Assembly: GCA_002713605.1 (NCBI GenBank)
Contig: PATL01000036.1
Location: 1-18,476 of the forward strand
Direction: 5' to 3'
From: a bacterium
GTDB taxonomy: Bacteria > Actinomycetota > Acidimicrobiia > Acidimicrobiales > UBA8592
Length of the DNA: 18,476 bases
Below the pieces are notes generated by a model that saw only the letters and a list, made by a program, of their open reading frames with translations, did not search any database and was not told where the DNA came from. The translations under genes and the position numbers were made by a program. Positions 8,004-15,206 of the stretch are shown one piece after another. Every line of letters starts with the position of its first letter. The stretch's first letter is position 1.

Positions 8004-8607
8004 ATCGCTTTCAAACTTCCAAATTGTTTCTGGTCTCATGACCCAGCGTCGAATGGTGAGAAATTTCGCTCAAGAACCATTGTCGCCAGATCAAGCTCGA
8101 AGTTTTATTAATTTGGCTAGGTCCTCTCCAAGAGCAGGGAACACTGAAGGAATAAGATATTCACTTCTTGAAAATGAGAATACAGACTCATATTGGGAAA
8201 TAACATTAGATGAGAATACAAAAGAGTCGTTTCCATGGCCCGGGCTACTCAACGCTCCAACTTTGATAATCGTCTGGGTCAATCCAAACAGTTACCTTCA
8301 ACGGTACGCGGAGGACGATAAGAAAAAGACTGGATTAGGGGAAGATGAGAGAAATTGGTCCACACCGTATTGGTGGGTTGATGGGGGAATGGCAGCGATG
8401 TCAATATTGATAGCTGCTGAATCAGATAATTTAGGGTCATTATTTTTTGGAATTTTTAGTCATGAAGAAGCATTGAAAAAGGAATATTCAATTCCTGAAG
8501 AATATAAATCAATTGGCACTATAGCGATAGGGCATCCAGCTAAACATCAACGAGCAAGCAAATCTACATTAAGAGGAAGAGCTACATTAGATGAACTTAT
8601 TTTCTAA
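7984..8607 (+). CDS. Nitroreductase-family FMN oxidoreductase
   Basis: The 207-residue protein matches the nitroreductase fold: QRRMVRNF at 21-28 (FMN phosphate-contacting arginines), the active-site loop SSPRAGNTEG at 47-56, a central helix around GGMAAMSILIAAES, and GSLFFGIF preceding the C-terminal IGTIAIGHP strand. Members reduce nitroaromatics, quinones or flavin-like compounds with NAD(P)H; the substrate here is unknown. The start is uncertain. TTG 7984 has GGAG four bases upstream (7976-7979) and overlaps the previous gene by 20 bases. ATG 8038 would give 189 residues and still keep the FMN motif, but has no ribosome-binding site. I prefer TTG 7984. Confidence 0.82.
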   Translation: MKNSGPESLSNFQIVSGLMTQRRMVRNFAQEPLSPDQARSFINLARSSPRAGNTEGIRYSLLENENTDSYWEITLDENTKESFPWPGLLNAPTLIIVWVNPNSYLQRYAEDDKKKTGLGEDERNWSTPYWWVDGGMAAMSILIAAESDNLGSLFFGIFSHEEALKKEYSIPEEYKSIGTIAIGHPAKHQRASKSTLRGRATLDELIF

Positions 8608-8671
8608 ATCTTGAGGCCAGAGAGTATCGGTACCAAAAAGAACGCTATATTCTATTTAGATCGGAGATAAG

Positions 8672-9085
8672 TTGTCAGAAGCTCAGGAAAATGAAACCAC
8701 AGAAACATCCGAAAAAATTCCTTTTGTTGACTATTTAATTCTAGACAATCCTCCTTATTTACAGGCTCAAGAATGCATGAGTTGCGGTGCGAGATATTTT
8801 GATCGAAGGAATGCATGCGCCAGTTGCTTTGAAGATCAATTTCGTTCCGTAGCTATTGAACAAGAGGGAATAGTTACAAGTTTCAGCATCGTTCAAATGG
8901 GTCCGATTCCCTATGTTTCCGCAGTCGTTGATTGCGGAGGAACTAGCGTCAAATGCACAATCATGAATGTTGAGCCATCACCTGAACATCTGACTCTGGG
9001 CATGCAGGTTAAGTTAATGACGTATTCAATGGGAGAAGATAGTGAAGGTACAGAAGCAATAGCTTTTGGCTTTGAACCAATATAG
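8672..9085 (+). CDS. DUF35-type Zn-ribbon/OB-fold acyl-CoA-associated protein
   Basis: The 137-residue protein has the two-part DUF35 architecture. A rubredoxin-like zinc ribbon is formed by Cys35-x2-Cys38 and Cys49-x2-Cys52, and an OB fold spans about 60-135 (GIVTSFSIVQMG; VKLMTYSMGED). Such proteins bind and assist thiolases, as in archaeal HMG-CoA synthesis and the actinobacterial Ltp2-ChsH2 sterol aldolase. It lies 14 bases upstream of a thiolase gene, so the two almost certainly work as a complex (inference from context). The start is TTG 8672, supported by GGAG at 8663-8666 with five bases spacing. TATATT at 8646-8651 is a possible -10. It begins a new unit after a 64-base gap. Confidence 0.85.
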   Translation: MSEAQENETTETSEKIPFVDYLILDNPPYLQAQECMSCGARYFDRRNACASCFEDQFRSVAIEQEGIVTSFSIVQMGPIPYVSAVVDCGGTSVKCTIMNVEPSPEHLTLGMQVKLMTYSMGEDSEGTEAIAFGFEPI

Positions 9086-9099
9086 ATAGGAAGAAAAAA

Positions 9100-10302
9100 A
9101 TGGGATCAGACACAATTTGGATTATCGGATCTAACATGACCAGATTTGGTAAACACCCTGATAAAGATGTTGTAGATCTTGCTGCAGAGGCTAGCCGTGA
9201 AGCACTAAAGGATGCCGATATTTCGCTCTCAGAAGTTGGAGTGCTAGGAGTCGGGAACCTTATGAACGCAGGTGCAGGTATCGGTCAGCAATTACAAAAG
9301 CAGATTGGACAAACTGGAATTCCAGTATTCAACGTTTCTAACGCCTGTGCAACCGGAGCAACTGCTTTGCGCGTAGCCATAATGGCAGTCAAGGCAGGAG
9401 AAACCGATGTGGGGATGGCAGTTGGAGTAGAAAAATTAGCCGGTGCAGGGTTATTAGGACAAAGAGGTCCTAAGCCTGAATCGGATACGTGGCAGCCAAG
9501 TGGCCGGTTTGGGGCGCTTTCTTCAACTGAAGGAAGGATAGGAACAAGTATCATGCCTGGCGTTTTCGCCCAAGTCGGAATGGAATACGGTCATAAATAT
9601 GGTGGTGCTAGCTTTGAACTGTTCGCCAAAATTTCAGAGAAGAACCACTCCCACTCAACACTTAACCCCTTAGCTGCTTATCAGAAGAGATTCACATTAG
9701 AAGAGATAATGAATGATGTCATGATCGCGTATCCGAATACCAGACCGATGTGTTCCGGAAATTGCGATGGGGCCGCAGCAATGATTGTTGTTAGCGATGA
9801 GAAGATGAAATCTATGCCACTAGAAGTACAAAAGAGGGCAGTGAAAATATCAGCTTCGGTGCTAACTTCAGACCCATATGTTGATGGATGTCAGATATTG
9901 CCGGATGTGAATACACTCACGAGAAATGCAGCATCTCAGGCATATGAGCAAGCAGGTATCGGCCCCGAAGATTTAGACTTGGTGGAACTTCATGACTGTT
10001 TCGCAACTGCGGAACTTGTGCATTACGACAATTTAATGCTTTGTGAAGAGGGAGGCGCAGTTGACTTCTTTGAGTCTGGAGCTCCTTGGCGTGATGGATG
10101 CAAACCAGTAAACGTCTCTGGCGGTTTACAATCGAAAGGACACCCAATCGCTGCTACTGGAATTGCTAACATTCATGAGATCGTTATGCATCTGCGCGGT
10201 GAAGCAGGTGACCGTCAAATTGAAGGAGCAAGAGTTGGACTAGCTCATGTAATTGGTCTTGGGTCTGCTTGTGGCGTGCATATACTTGAAAAAGTCGCGT
10301 AA
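9100..10302 (+). CDS. SCP2-type thiolase (acetyl-CoA acyltransferase-like)
   Basis: At 400 residues this is a thiolase of the SCP-x/SCP2-like subgroup. The catalytic set is complete: nucleophile Cys83 in NVSNACATGATAL, HDCF at 298-301, His348 in SKGHPIAATG and Cys391 in GLGSACG. Retained Cys83 argues for a true thiolase or condensing enzyme rather than an Ltp2-type aldolase, in which this Cys is replaced. The reaction would be cleavage or formation of a beta-ketoacyl-CoA; the chain is unknown. ATG 9100 has a good ribosome-binding site, AGGAAG at 9088-9093. The DUF35 partner gene is immediately upstream. Confidence 0.9.
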   Translation: MGSDTIWIIGSNMTRFGKHPDKDVVDLAAEASREALKDADISLSEVGVLGVGNLMNAGAGIGQQLQKQIGQTGIPVFNVSNACATGATALRVAIMAVKAGETDVGMAVGVEKLAGAGLLGQRGPKPESDTWQPSGRFGALSSTEGRIGTSIMPGVFAQVGMEYGHKYGGASFELFAKISEKNHSHSTLNPLAAYQKRFTLEEIMNDVMIAYPNTRPMCSGNCDGAAAMIVVSDEKMKSMPLEVQKRAVKISASVLTSDPYVDGCQILPDVNTLTRNAASQAYEQAGIGPEDLDLVELHDCFATAELVHYDNLMLCEEGGAVDFFESGAPWRDGCKPVNVSGGLQSKGHPIAATGIANIHEIVMHLRGEAGDRQIEGARVGLAHVIGLGSACGVHILEKVA

Positions 10303-10436
10303 AATTTTTTACTGGATCAAGTTTAGGTGAACGATTCAGTGGTAACCGATAATATTCTCAGTCTTGATCTCTTTTGGGCTTTTGGGGATTCTAAACCTCG
10401 TGTAATCTCAAGAGGAGACTAATCAATGGAGTTGAT
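10303..10436 (+). promoter_or_regulatory. 134-base upstream region of the aldehyde dehydrogenase, with two -10-like boxes and a strong ribosome-binding site
   Basis: This is the longest non-coding gap in the window. TAATAT (10350-10355) and TAATCT (10403-10408) both fit TANNNT; their -35 regions are poor. GAGGAG at 10412-10417 is the strongest Shine-Dalgarno in the window but lies 19 bases before the aldehyde dehydrogenase ATG, and eight before another ATG at 10426. The T6 run right after the thiolase stop has no convincing stem before it, so I do not call a terminator. Confidence 0.4.
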
Positions 10437-10440
10437 ATGA
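10426..10440 (+). other. Four-codon leader mini-ORF (MELI-stop) overlapping the aldehyde dehydrogenase start
   Basis: The ATG at 10426 sits at ideal spacing from GAGGAG (10412-10417). It reads Met-Glu-Leu-Ile and stops at TGA 10438-10440, which overlaps the aldehyde dehydrogenase ATG (10437-10439) in an ATGA arrangement. GGAG inside the mini-ORF (10428-10431) is itself five bases before the dehydrogenase start, so the mini-ORF may be coincidental. Confidence 0.35.
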
Positions 10441-11864
10441 GTAATAATAGAAAGTTTTATATAAATGGCGAATGGGTAGAGCCCACCGGGTCGGATACGG
10501 TAGACGTTATTAATCCTGCAACTGAGGATGTTATTGGGACAATTGCACTGGGAACGCATGCAGACGTCGATGCAGCTGTTGCAGCAGCACAGAGTGCATT
10601 TGAAACTTTCTCCCAAACAACAGTTGAAGAGCGGCTTGAACTCTTGAATAAAATAACCGAGATAATCGGATCAAGGTCGGAGGATTTAGCCACCGCGATT
10701 ACTTCAGAAATGGGAGCCCCTAGTGGTCTAGCCAAAGCAGCCCAAGCTGGAACCGGTCTATTCCATTTCGCTACTACGGCTGGTATTTTGGCAAATTTCA
10801 ACTTCGAAGAGGAATTAGGAAAAAATTTGATTGTCAAAGAGCCTGTTGGAGTAGTTGGGATGATCACTCCATGGAACTGGCCGATAAACCAAATTGCCTG
10901 CAAAGTAGCTCCAGCTTTAGCAGCTGGTTGCACGATGGTTCTTAAGCCATCCGAAGTAGCCCCACTTAACGCGATAATATTTGCCGAAGTAATGGATGAA
11001 GCTGGAGTCCCGCCAGGAGTATTTAATTTAGTAAACGGTGATGGACCCACTGTAGGAGCGTACTTATCAAGTCACGCTGGGATTGACATGATGTCATTTA
11101 CCGGTTCTACAAGAGCTGGAATTGAGGTAGCAAGAAATGCTGCAGCTACCGTTAAACGTGTAGCTCAAGAACTTGGAGGTAAATCTGCCAATATAATCCT
11201 GGACGATGCAAATCTCGAGGAAGCAGTAGGTCGGGATGCTTTCGGAATGTGTATGAATTCAGGTCAATCCTGCAACGCAGGTACTAGAATGCTAGTCCCC
11301 AATTCAAAGATGGAAGAAGCAAAAGCAATTGCGAAAGCTTCAATGGAAGCAGTATCTGTAGGAGATCCCACAAGTGATGGAACTACTATCGGCCCCGTTG
11401 TTTCAGAAACGCAATGGAACAAAATCCAAGGGTTGATTCAAGCGGGTATTGATGAAGGAGCAGAGTTAGTTTGTGGAGGGCTTGGTAGACCCGATGGGCT
11501 TGAAAAGGGTTATTACGTAAAGCCAACACTGTTTGCAAATGTAACTAATGATATGCAGATAGCGCAGGAAGAAATCTTCGGCCCTGTCCTAGTTCTAATT
11601 GGCTATGAAGACGATGATGAAGCAATTTCAATAGCCAACGACACAGTCTATGGATTAGCAGGATACATTTCTGGAAGTCACGACCGAGCAGTGCAAATAG
11701 CGCGCCAAATCCGAACTGGTAACATGCATGTAAATGGTGCTGGCCCAGACTTTAATGCCCCGTTTGGTGGTTACAAACAATCAGGTAATGGAAGAGAATG
11801 GGGTACTCACGGTTTAGAAGAATTCATGGAGGTCAAAGCCATACTTGGAGGTCTTTCGGCCTAA
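10437..11864 (+). CDS. NAD(P)-dependent aldehyde dehydrogenase
   Basis: This 475-residue enzyme of the ALDH superfamily oxidises an aldehyde to a carboxylic acid. The active site is complete: Asn147 in TPWNWP (oxyanion hole), Lys170 in KPSE (cofactor), FTGSTRAG at 221-228, general base Glu245 in QELGGKS, nucleophile Cys279 in NSGQSCNAG, and EEIFGPV at 378-384. The C-terminal APFGGYKQSGNGRE block is normal. The aldehyde substrate cannot be named from sequence; the neighbouring thiolase pair hints at acyl or side-chain breakdown. ATG 10437 is chosen because family-like sequence (FYINGEWVEP) starts just after it and GGAG is five bases upstream. Confidence 0.93.
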   Translation: MSNNRKFYINGEWVEPTGSDTVDVINPATEDVIGTIALGTHADVDAAVAAAQSAFETFSQTTVEERLELLNKITEIIGSRSEDLATAITSEMGAPSGLAKAAQAGTGLFHFATTAGILANFNFEEELGKNLIVKEPVGVVGMITPWNWPINQIACKVAPALAAGCTMVLKPSEVAPLNAIIFAEVMDEAGVPPGVFNLVNGDGPTVGAYLSSHAGIDMMSFTGSTRAGIEVARNAAATVKRVAQELGGKSANIILDDANLEEAVGRDAFGMCMNSGQSCNAGTRMLVPNSKMEEAKAIAKASMEAVSVGDPTSDGTTIGPVVSETQWNKIQGLIQAGIDEGAELVCGGLGRPDGLEKGYYVKPTLFANVTNDMQIAQEEIFGPVLVLIGYEDDDEAISIANDTVYGLAGYISGSHDRAVQIARQIRTGNMHVNGAGPDFNAPFGGYKQSGNGREWGTHGLEEFMEVKAILGGLSA

Positions 11865-11871
11865 GAGTTAT

Positions 11872-12750
11872 ATGAGTCAACTCCTAAAACTAAAATTATG
11901 GTTCGAGGGTTCACGACCTAAGACTATACCTGCCGCATTAGTTCCAGTTATTGTAGGAACTGCTTCAGTAGAAATTAGCTTAACCATCTATAGGCTTTTA
12001 CTTGCTCTTGTCGTGTCGATTGCACTGCAAGTCGGAGTCAATTATGCAAATGATTACTCTGATGGAATTCGTGGAACCGACCAATATCGGGTAGGCCCAA
12101 GAAGACTTGTGGGGTCTGGGCTCATCAATGCAAAAAAAGTAAAGTTAGCGGCGGGAATATCATTTTTGGTAGCTGCTATAGCGGGACTTGTTCTCGCAAT
12201 TGTGACAAGCCTGTTCTTGATCCTTATTGGTTTCATAGCTATCTTAGCTGCCTGGTTCTATACAGGAGGATCAAAACCCTATGGTTATTCAGGGTTTGGA
12301 GAGATTTCAGTTTTTGTTTTCTTTGGGTTAGTAGCGACTGTGGGATCTTCGTACGTACAAAGCCAAACCATTGAATCAATTGCTGTCCTATGTAGCGTGC
12401 CGGTAGGTCTTTTGGCTTCAGCGCTTCTTGTAGTGAATAATTTCAGAGATATTGAAACTGACTCAGAGACGGGCAAGCAAACATTTGCGGTTCGGCTAGG
12501 TAAAGCAAAAACCCAAATGCTCTTTACGCTTTTACTCCTAGGATCTTTGGGGATGTATGTCTTGATAGCTATGCTGTACACCTACCTTGCCCTCATTACG
12601 CTTTTAGTTATCCCACTATCTCTGAAATTGATTAAGGATATTTACACTAAAGAAAGCGCTGAAGAACTTATAAAGATACTTGAGAATACAGCAAAACTTC
12701 ACTTGATGGCTGGAATTTTGCTTTCAATTGGCTTGGTATTAGGTCTTTGA
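11872..12750 (+). CDS. menA: 1,4-dihydroxy-2-naphthoate polyprenyltransferase
   Basis: MenA attaches the polyprenyl chain to 1,4-dihydroxy-2-naphthoate, giving demethylmenaquinone, in the cytoplasmic membrane. From ATG 11872 it has 292 residues and about eight hydrophobic segments. The two Asp-rich motifs of the UbiA superfamily are present: NDYSDG at 60-65, followed by GPRRLVGSG, and NNFRDIETD at 189-197 followed by GKQTFAVRLG, both typical of MenA. An upstream in-frame TTG at 11845 lies inside the aldehyde dehydrogenase and would add only nine residues, so ATG 11872 with AAGAG nearby is preferred. It starts eight bases after the dehydrogenase stop and ends one base from the convergent VOC gene. 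Confidence 0.92.
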   Translation: MSQLLKLKLWFEGSRPKTIPAALVPVIVGTASVEISLTIYRLLLALVVSIALQVGVNYANDYSDGIRGTDQYRVGPRRLVGSGLINAKKVKLAAGISFLVAAIAGLVLAIVTSLFLILIGFIAILAAWFYTGGSKPYGYSGFGEISVFVFFGLVATVGSSYVQSQTIESIAVLCSVPVGLLASALLVVNNFRDIETDSETGKQTFAVRLGKAKTQMLFTLLLLGSLGMYVLIAMLYTYLALITLLVIPLSLKLIKDIYTKESAEELIKILENTAKLHLMAGILLSIGLVLGL

Positions 12751-12751
12751 A

Positions 12752-13096
12752 TTACGTAATTTGATGAATCTCGAGACGATTTCCAGCAGGGTCATGAAGA
12801 AATGATTGGAATGAGGAACCTATTGGCTTTGGGGGAGTTACGGTTATCCCAGCATCAGTGAGCAGTTTGTATGTTTCTTTAATATCCTCTACCAGTAGCG
12901 CTAAATGCTGACCATTGTCTTCGGGAACTATAGTTTCTCGTAGATGGATTTGAATTCCATCATTGGCTTGAAGCCAAGCACCAGTCCTGTCGTTAGGTTT
13001 TGCAACTTGTCGGAGGGCAAAGTATCTAGAATAAAAGTCAACAGCATCTTCTATGTTGTCGACGTTTATAGCAATATGGTGAATCCCCAATATCAT
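12752..13096 (-). CDS. VOC (glyoxalase/bleomycin-resistance fold) metalloprotein
   Basis: The 114-residue protein is a single vicinal oxygen chelate unit pair (two beta-alpha-beta-beta-beta modules). Plausible metal ligands are His7 (HHIAIN), His51 (IQIHL), His64 (GQHLALLV) and Glu109 (GNRLEIHQ). It could be a lactoylglutathione-lyase-like enzyme, methylmalonyl-CoA epimerase-like enzyme or dioxygenase; at this length no specific reaction can be assigned. It starts six bases after the menG stop, so it is the last gene of the mshD/menG run. A short AGAG at about 13100 is the only ribosome-binding signal. Its 3' end is one base from that of menA, leaving no room for a terminator between them. 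Confidence 0.8.
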   Translation of the reverse strand: MILGIHHIAINVDNIEDAVDFYSRYFALRQVAKPNDRTGAWLQANDGIQIHLRETIVPEDNGQHLALLVEDIKETYKLLTDAGITVTPPKPIGSSFQSFLHDPAGNRLEIHQIT

Positions 13097-13102
13097 GAAT
13101 CT

Positions 13103-13795
13103 CTAGGTTTTTTCTCCAGTAAACAATTGGGCTGAGCCTGGAGCAAACAGTTTTCGTTCTACCTGCTTAAATCCGGCTTTTTCAATCATTGCCACTATCT
13201 CCTGATGCGGTGGTAAGTACGAAACAGATTTTGGAAGGTAGGAGTAGGCAGACTTGTCAGATAACAGAGCCCCGACTTTTGGAACGATTCGGTCAAAATA
13301 TATGTGGTGACCCCAGTTTAAGAATCTGTTTTCGGGCTCGGCTACATCAAGGAAGCCAATTCTTCCACCTACCTTGAGCACGCGAGAAACTTCAGCGAAA
13401 AATGTTTCCAGCTCAGTGAGGTTCCTTAAGGCGAAGCCACAGGTAGCTCCATCAACTGAAGCATCTTTGATGGGTAAACTCAACACATCTGATTGGCAGA
13501 GGGGTGAAGAGGATCGTCCTGCTTGCAACATCCCCATTGAGAAGTCAAACCCAAGTGGAACCATTCCGGCATTTTCAAGTTCGCAGCAAAAGTCTCCGGT
13601 TCCACAAGCTAGATCAATCACTAAAGAATCCTTTTCTAGTTTGAGAGCTTGAACAGTTTGGTTTCGCCAACGAACATCTAAGCGAAAGGTCATGATTCTA
13701 TTCACAAAGTCATATCTTGGGGCGATGCGATCAAACATGCCTTGAACTTTCTCCGCCTTTTCATCTCCTGTTGGGAGGTCCGGATTTAACTCCAT
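13103..13795 (-). CDS. menG: Demethylmenaquinone methyltransferase (MenG/UbiE)
   Basis: MenG performs the final C-methylation of menaquinone synthesis using S-adenosylmethionine, directly after MenA, which is encoded nearby on the other strand. The 230-residue protein has the family N-terminus (FDRIAPRYDFVNRIMTFRLD at 21-40), SAM motif I VIDLACGTGD (59-68), the acidic end of strand 2 in GFDFS, GFALRN at 120-125 and GGRIGFLDVAEPE at 143-155. An alternative GTG two codons upstream (13801) exists. I chose ATG 13795 because TACGAT sits exactly six bases before it, the same leaderless spacing seen at several other genes here. A menaquinone role is preferred over ubiquinone because menA is present and the organism looks actinobacterial. 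Confidence 0.93.
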   Translation of the reverse strand: MELNPDLPTGDEKAEKVQGMFDRIAPRYDFVNRIMTFRLDVRWRNQTVQALKLEKDSLVIDLACGTGDFCCELENAGMVPLGFDFSMGMLQAGRSSSPLCQSDVLSLPIKDASVDGATCGFALRNLTELETFFAEVSRVLKVGGRIGFLDVAEPENRFLNWGHHIYFDRIVPKVGALLSDKSAYSYLPKSVSYLPPHQEIVAMIEKAGFKQVERKLFAPGSAQLFTGEKT

Positions 13796-13801
13796 ACACA
13801 C

Positions 13802-13807
13802 ATCGTA
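13802..13807 (-). promoter_or_regulatory. -10 element of a likely leaderless menG promoter
   Basis: On the minus strand TACGAT fits TANNNT and is followed by six bases (GTGTGT), then the menG ATG. It lies in the 27-base gap after mshD. The -35 region (GTGTCT) is a weak 3/6 match. Confidence 0.5.
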
Positions 13808-13822
13808 CTAATCAAAATATGT

Positions 13823-14521
13823 TTAGACACTATTTCTATAGGCTCTATTGGTGGAGAAATGTGTAAATCCAATATCTTCATAAATTCGAACTGCGGGCTT
13901 ATTATCTGCCTCCACGTATAGCATCCCAAGGTCTGCTCCCACACTCGAGAGGTAGTTCAGGCCTGAGGTTGTAAGCGGTTTACCAAAACCTCTTCCATGG
14001 AAATCTGGGTCAACTGCTATTGCGTAAATTTCCCCTAGTACTAGGTCTTCTTCGTTGTGTACCTTCGTCCAGCAAAACCCTGCAAGGCGATTTTCAACTT
14101 CTAATAACAGGAAGCCCTCGTTATCAAACCATTCCTCTTTGAAAGTGTCATTTAGCTTCAGTGAATCTAGGGAGCCCTGTTCGGGGTGCCAAGAAAATGC
14201 TCTCGAGTTGACCTCAAGAAAAGCTTCATCATCAACGCCGCAAATGAATGGCCTAGTTGAGATACCCTCCCCATTGGGGGGAAGATTACAACGCATTTGC
14301 CAAAGGTTACGATAGTTAGAAAAGCCAATATCGTTCATTAAATCGTCATCATCTATTTGCGCATCTTCAATCCAAATTTGGATTAAAGAATCTTTGGCCA
14401 TTGATACACTCCTCAAAGCCGTCTTTAATCCAACTAAGAGTAAATCGCGACTGAAACCCTTAGGCACCGTTAGCGAAAGGTCATAGCCAGAGGGGGTTTC
14501 ATCGGAAATAAGAATATCCAT
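13823..14521 (-). CDS. mshD: Mycothiol synthase-like GNAT acetyltransferase (MshD), short form
   Basis: MshD acetylates Cys-GlcN-inositol with acetyl-CoA in the last step of mycothiol synthesis, the actinobacterial thiol. Strong family signatures are visible: NSRAFSWHPEQG at 105-116, GFCWTKVH at 148-155, GEIYAIAVDP at 163-172, the CoA loop HGRGFG at 175-180, and LYVEADNKPAVRIYEDIGF at 201-219. The protein is 232 residues, whereas well-studied MshD is a tandem GNAT of roughly 300 or more. The active C-terminal domain looks whole, but the N-terminal GNAT domain is reduced to about 85 residues ending in GFSNYRNLWQMRCNLP, which still resembles the equivalent MshD segment. ATG 14521 has TAACTT six bases upstream and no ribosome-binding site. 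Confidence 0.85.
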   Translation of the reverse strand: MDILISDETPSGYDLSLTVPKGFSRDLLLVGLKTALRSVSMAKDSLIQIWIEDAQIDDDDLMNDIGFSNYRNLWQMRCNLPPNGEGISTRPFICGVDDEAFLEVNSRAFSWHPEQGSLDSLKLNDTFKEEWFDNEGFLLLEVENRLAGFCWTKVHNEEDLVLGEIYAIAVDPDFHGRGFGKPLTTSGLNYLSSVGADLGMLYVEADNKPAVRIYEDIGFTHFSTNRAYRNSV

Positions 14522-14527
14522 ATCATT

Positions 14528-14533
14528 AAGTTA
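14528..14533 (-). promoter_or_regulatory. -10 element of a likely leaderless mshD promoter
   Basis: On the minus strand TAACTT (TANNNT) is followed by AATGAT and then the mshD ATG, again a six-base gap. It is back to back with the nth promoter in the 40-base divergent region. Confidence 0.5.
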
Positions 14534-14549
14534 CTGCCCGTAGCCGTAC

Positions 14550-14555
14550 TATGTT
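14550..14555 (+). promoter_or_regulatory. -10 element of a likely leaderless nth promoter
   Basis: TATGTT (TANNNT) is followed by GTGAGC and then ATG 14562. The six-base spacing favours ATG 14562 over the GTG at 14556 as the nth start. The overlapping TACTAT (14547-14552) is an alternative -10. Confidence 0.5.
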
Positions 14556-14561
14556 GTGAGC

Positions 14562-15206
14562 ATGGCTAAACCAAGAACAGCTGAAGGGAGATGCAGGAGA
14601 ACTAATGAAGAACTCAAATCTACATTTCCTGAAGCGAAGTGTGAACTTGAGTTCGGAACCCCCTTTCAATTACTGGTTGCGACTATACTTTCGGCCCAAG
14701 CCACAGATAAATCTGTGAATAAGGCAACGCCAAAACTATTCGAAGCATATGGAACTCCTGAGAAACTAGCGGTAGCAGAAATTGTAGAAATTGAGCAGGT
14801 AATCAAGACTATTGGGCTTTTCCGATCAAAAGCTAAGAACTTACAAGGGATGGCTCAAAGGTTGTTGGTGGAATACGGTGGAGAGGTTCCTTCCGATATG
14901 CATGATCTAGTAAGTCTTCCCGGTGTAGGAAGGAAAACAGCCAACGTTGTCAGAAGCGTCTCATTGGGATTACCGGGACTGCCAGTTGATACGCATGTCA
15001 GTCGGATAGTTCAACGACTTGGAATTACCCAAGAAACTGATCCGGTGAAAATCGAAAGGGCAGTGGGATCTATGTTGCCCGATGATGAACATGGCGAATT
15101 TAGCCTTAGAGTTATCCTGCACGGGAGGCAAGTGTGTTCCGCTCGAAAGCCTAACTGCACAGAATGCGTTCTGAACTACTTTTGCCCAGTAGCTTTTAAA
15201 GTTTAA
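14562..15206 (+). CDS. nth: Endonuclease III, DNA glycosylase/AP lyase
   Basis: Nth removes oxidised pyrimidines in base-excision repair and nicks at the abasic site. The 214-residue protein has the helix-hairpin-helix LVSLPGVGRKTANVV (116-130) with catalytic Lys125, and catalytic Asp143 in PVDTHVSR. The C-terminal 4Fe-4S cluster has the expected C-x6-C-x2-C-x5-C spacing at Cys192, Cys199, Cys202 and Cys208. A GTG at 14556 would add two residues. The gene diverges from mshD, and its 3' end overlaps the minus-strand 71-residue gene by 11 bases. Confidence 0.95.
   Translation: MAKPRTAEGRCRRTNEELKSTFPEAKCELEFGTPFQLLVATILSAQATDKSVNKATPKLFEAYGTPEKLAVAEIVEIEQVIKTIGLFRSKAKNLQGMAQRLLVEYGGEVPSDMHDLVSLPGVGRKTANVVRSVSLGLPGLPVDTHVSRIVQRLGITQETDPVKIERAVGSMLPDDEHGEFSLRVILHGRQVCSARKPNCTECVLNYFCPVAFKV

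Noticed and set aside
10315..10369. Inverted repeat GATCAAG ... CTTGATC upstream of the aldehyde dehydrogenase
   Set aside because: Seven-base arms 41 bases apart are close to chance expectation in a gap of this size, and no T-run or known site supports it.
10457..11050. Long open frame (about 197 codons) antisense to the aldehyde dehydrogenase
   Set aside because: The dehydrogenase is unmistakable on the plus strand; the antisense translation is low-complexity and Ala/Ser/Pro-rich with no family features.
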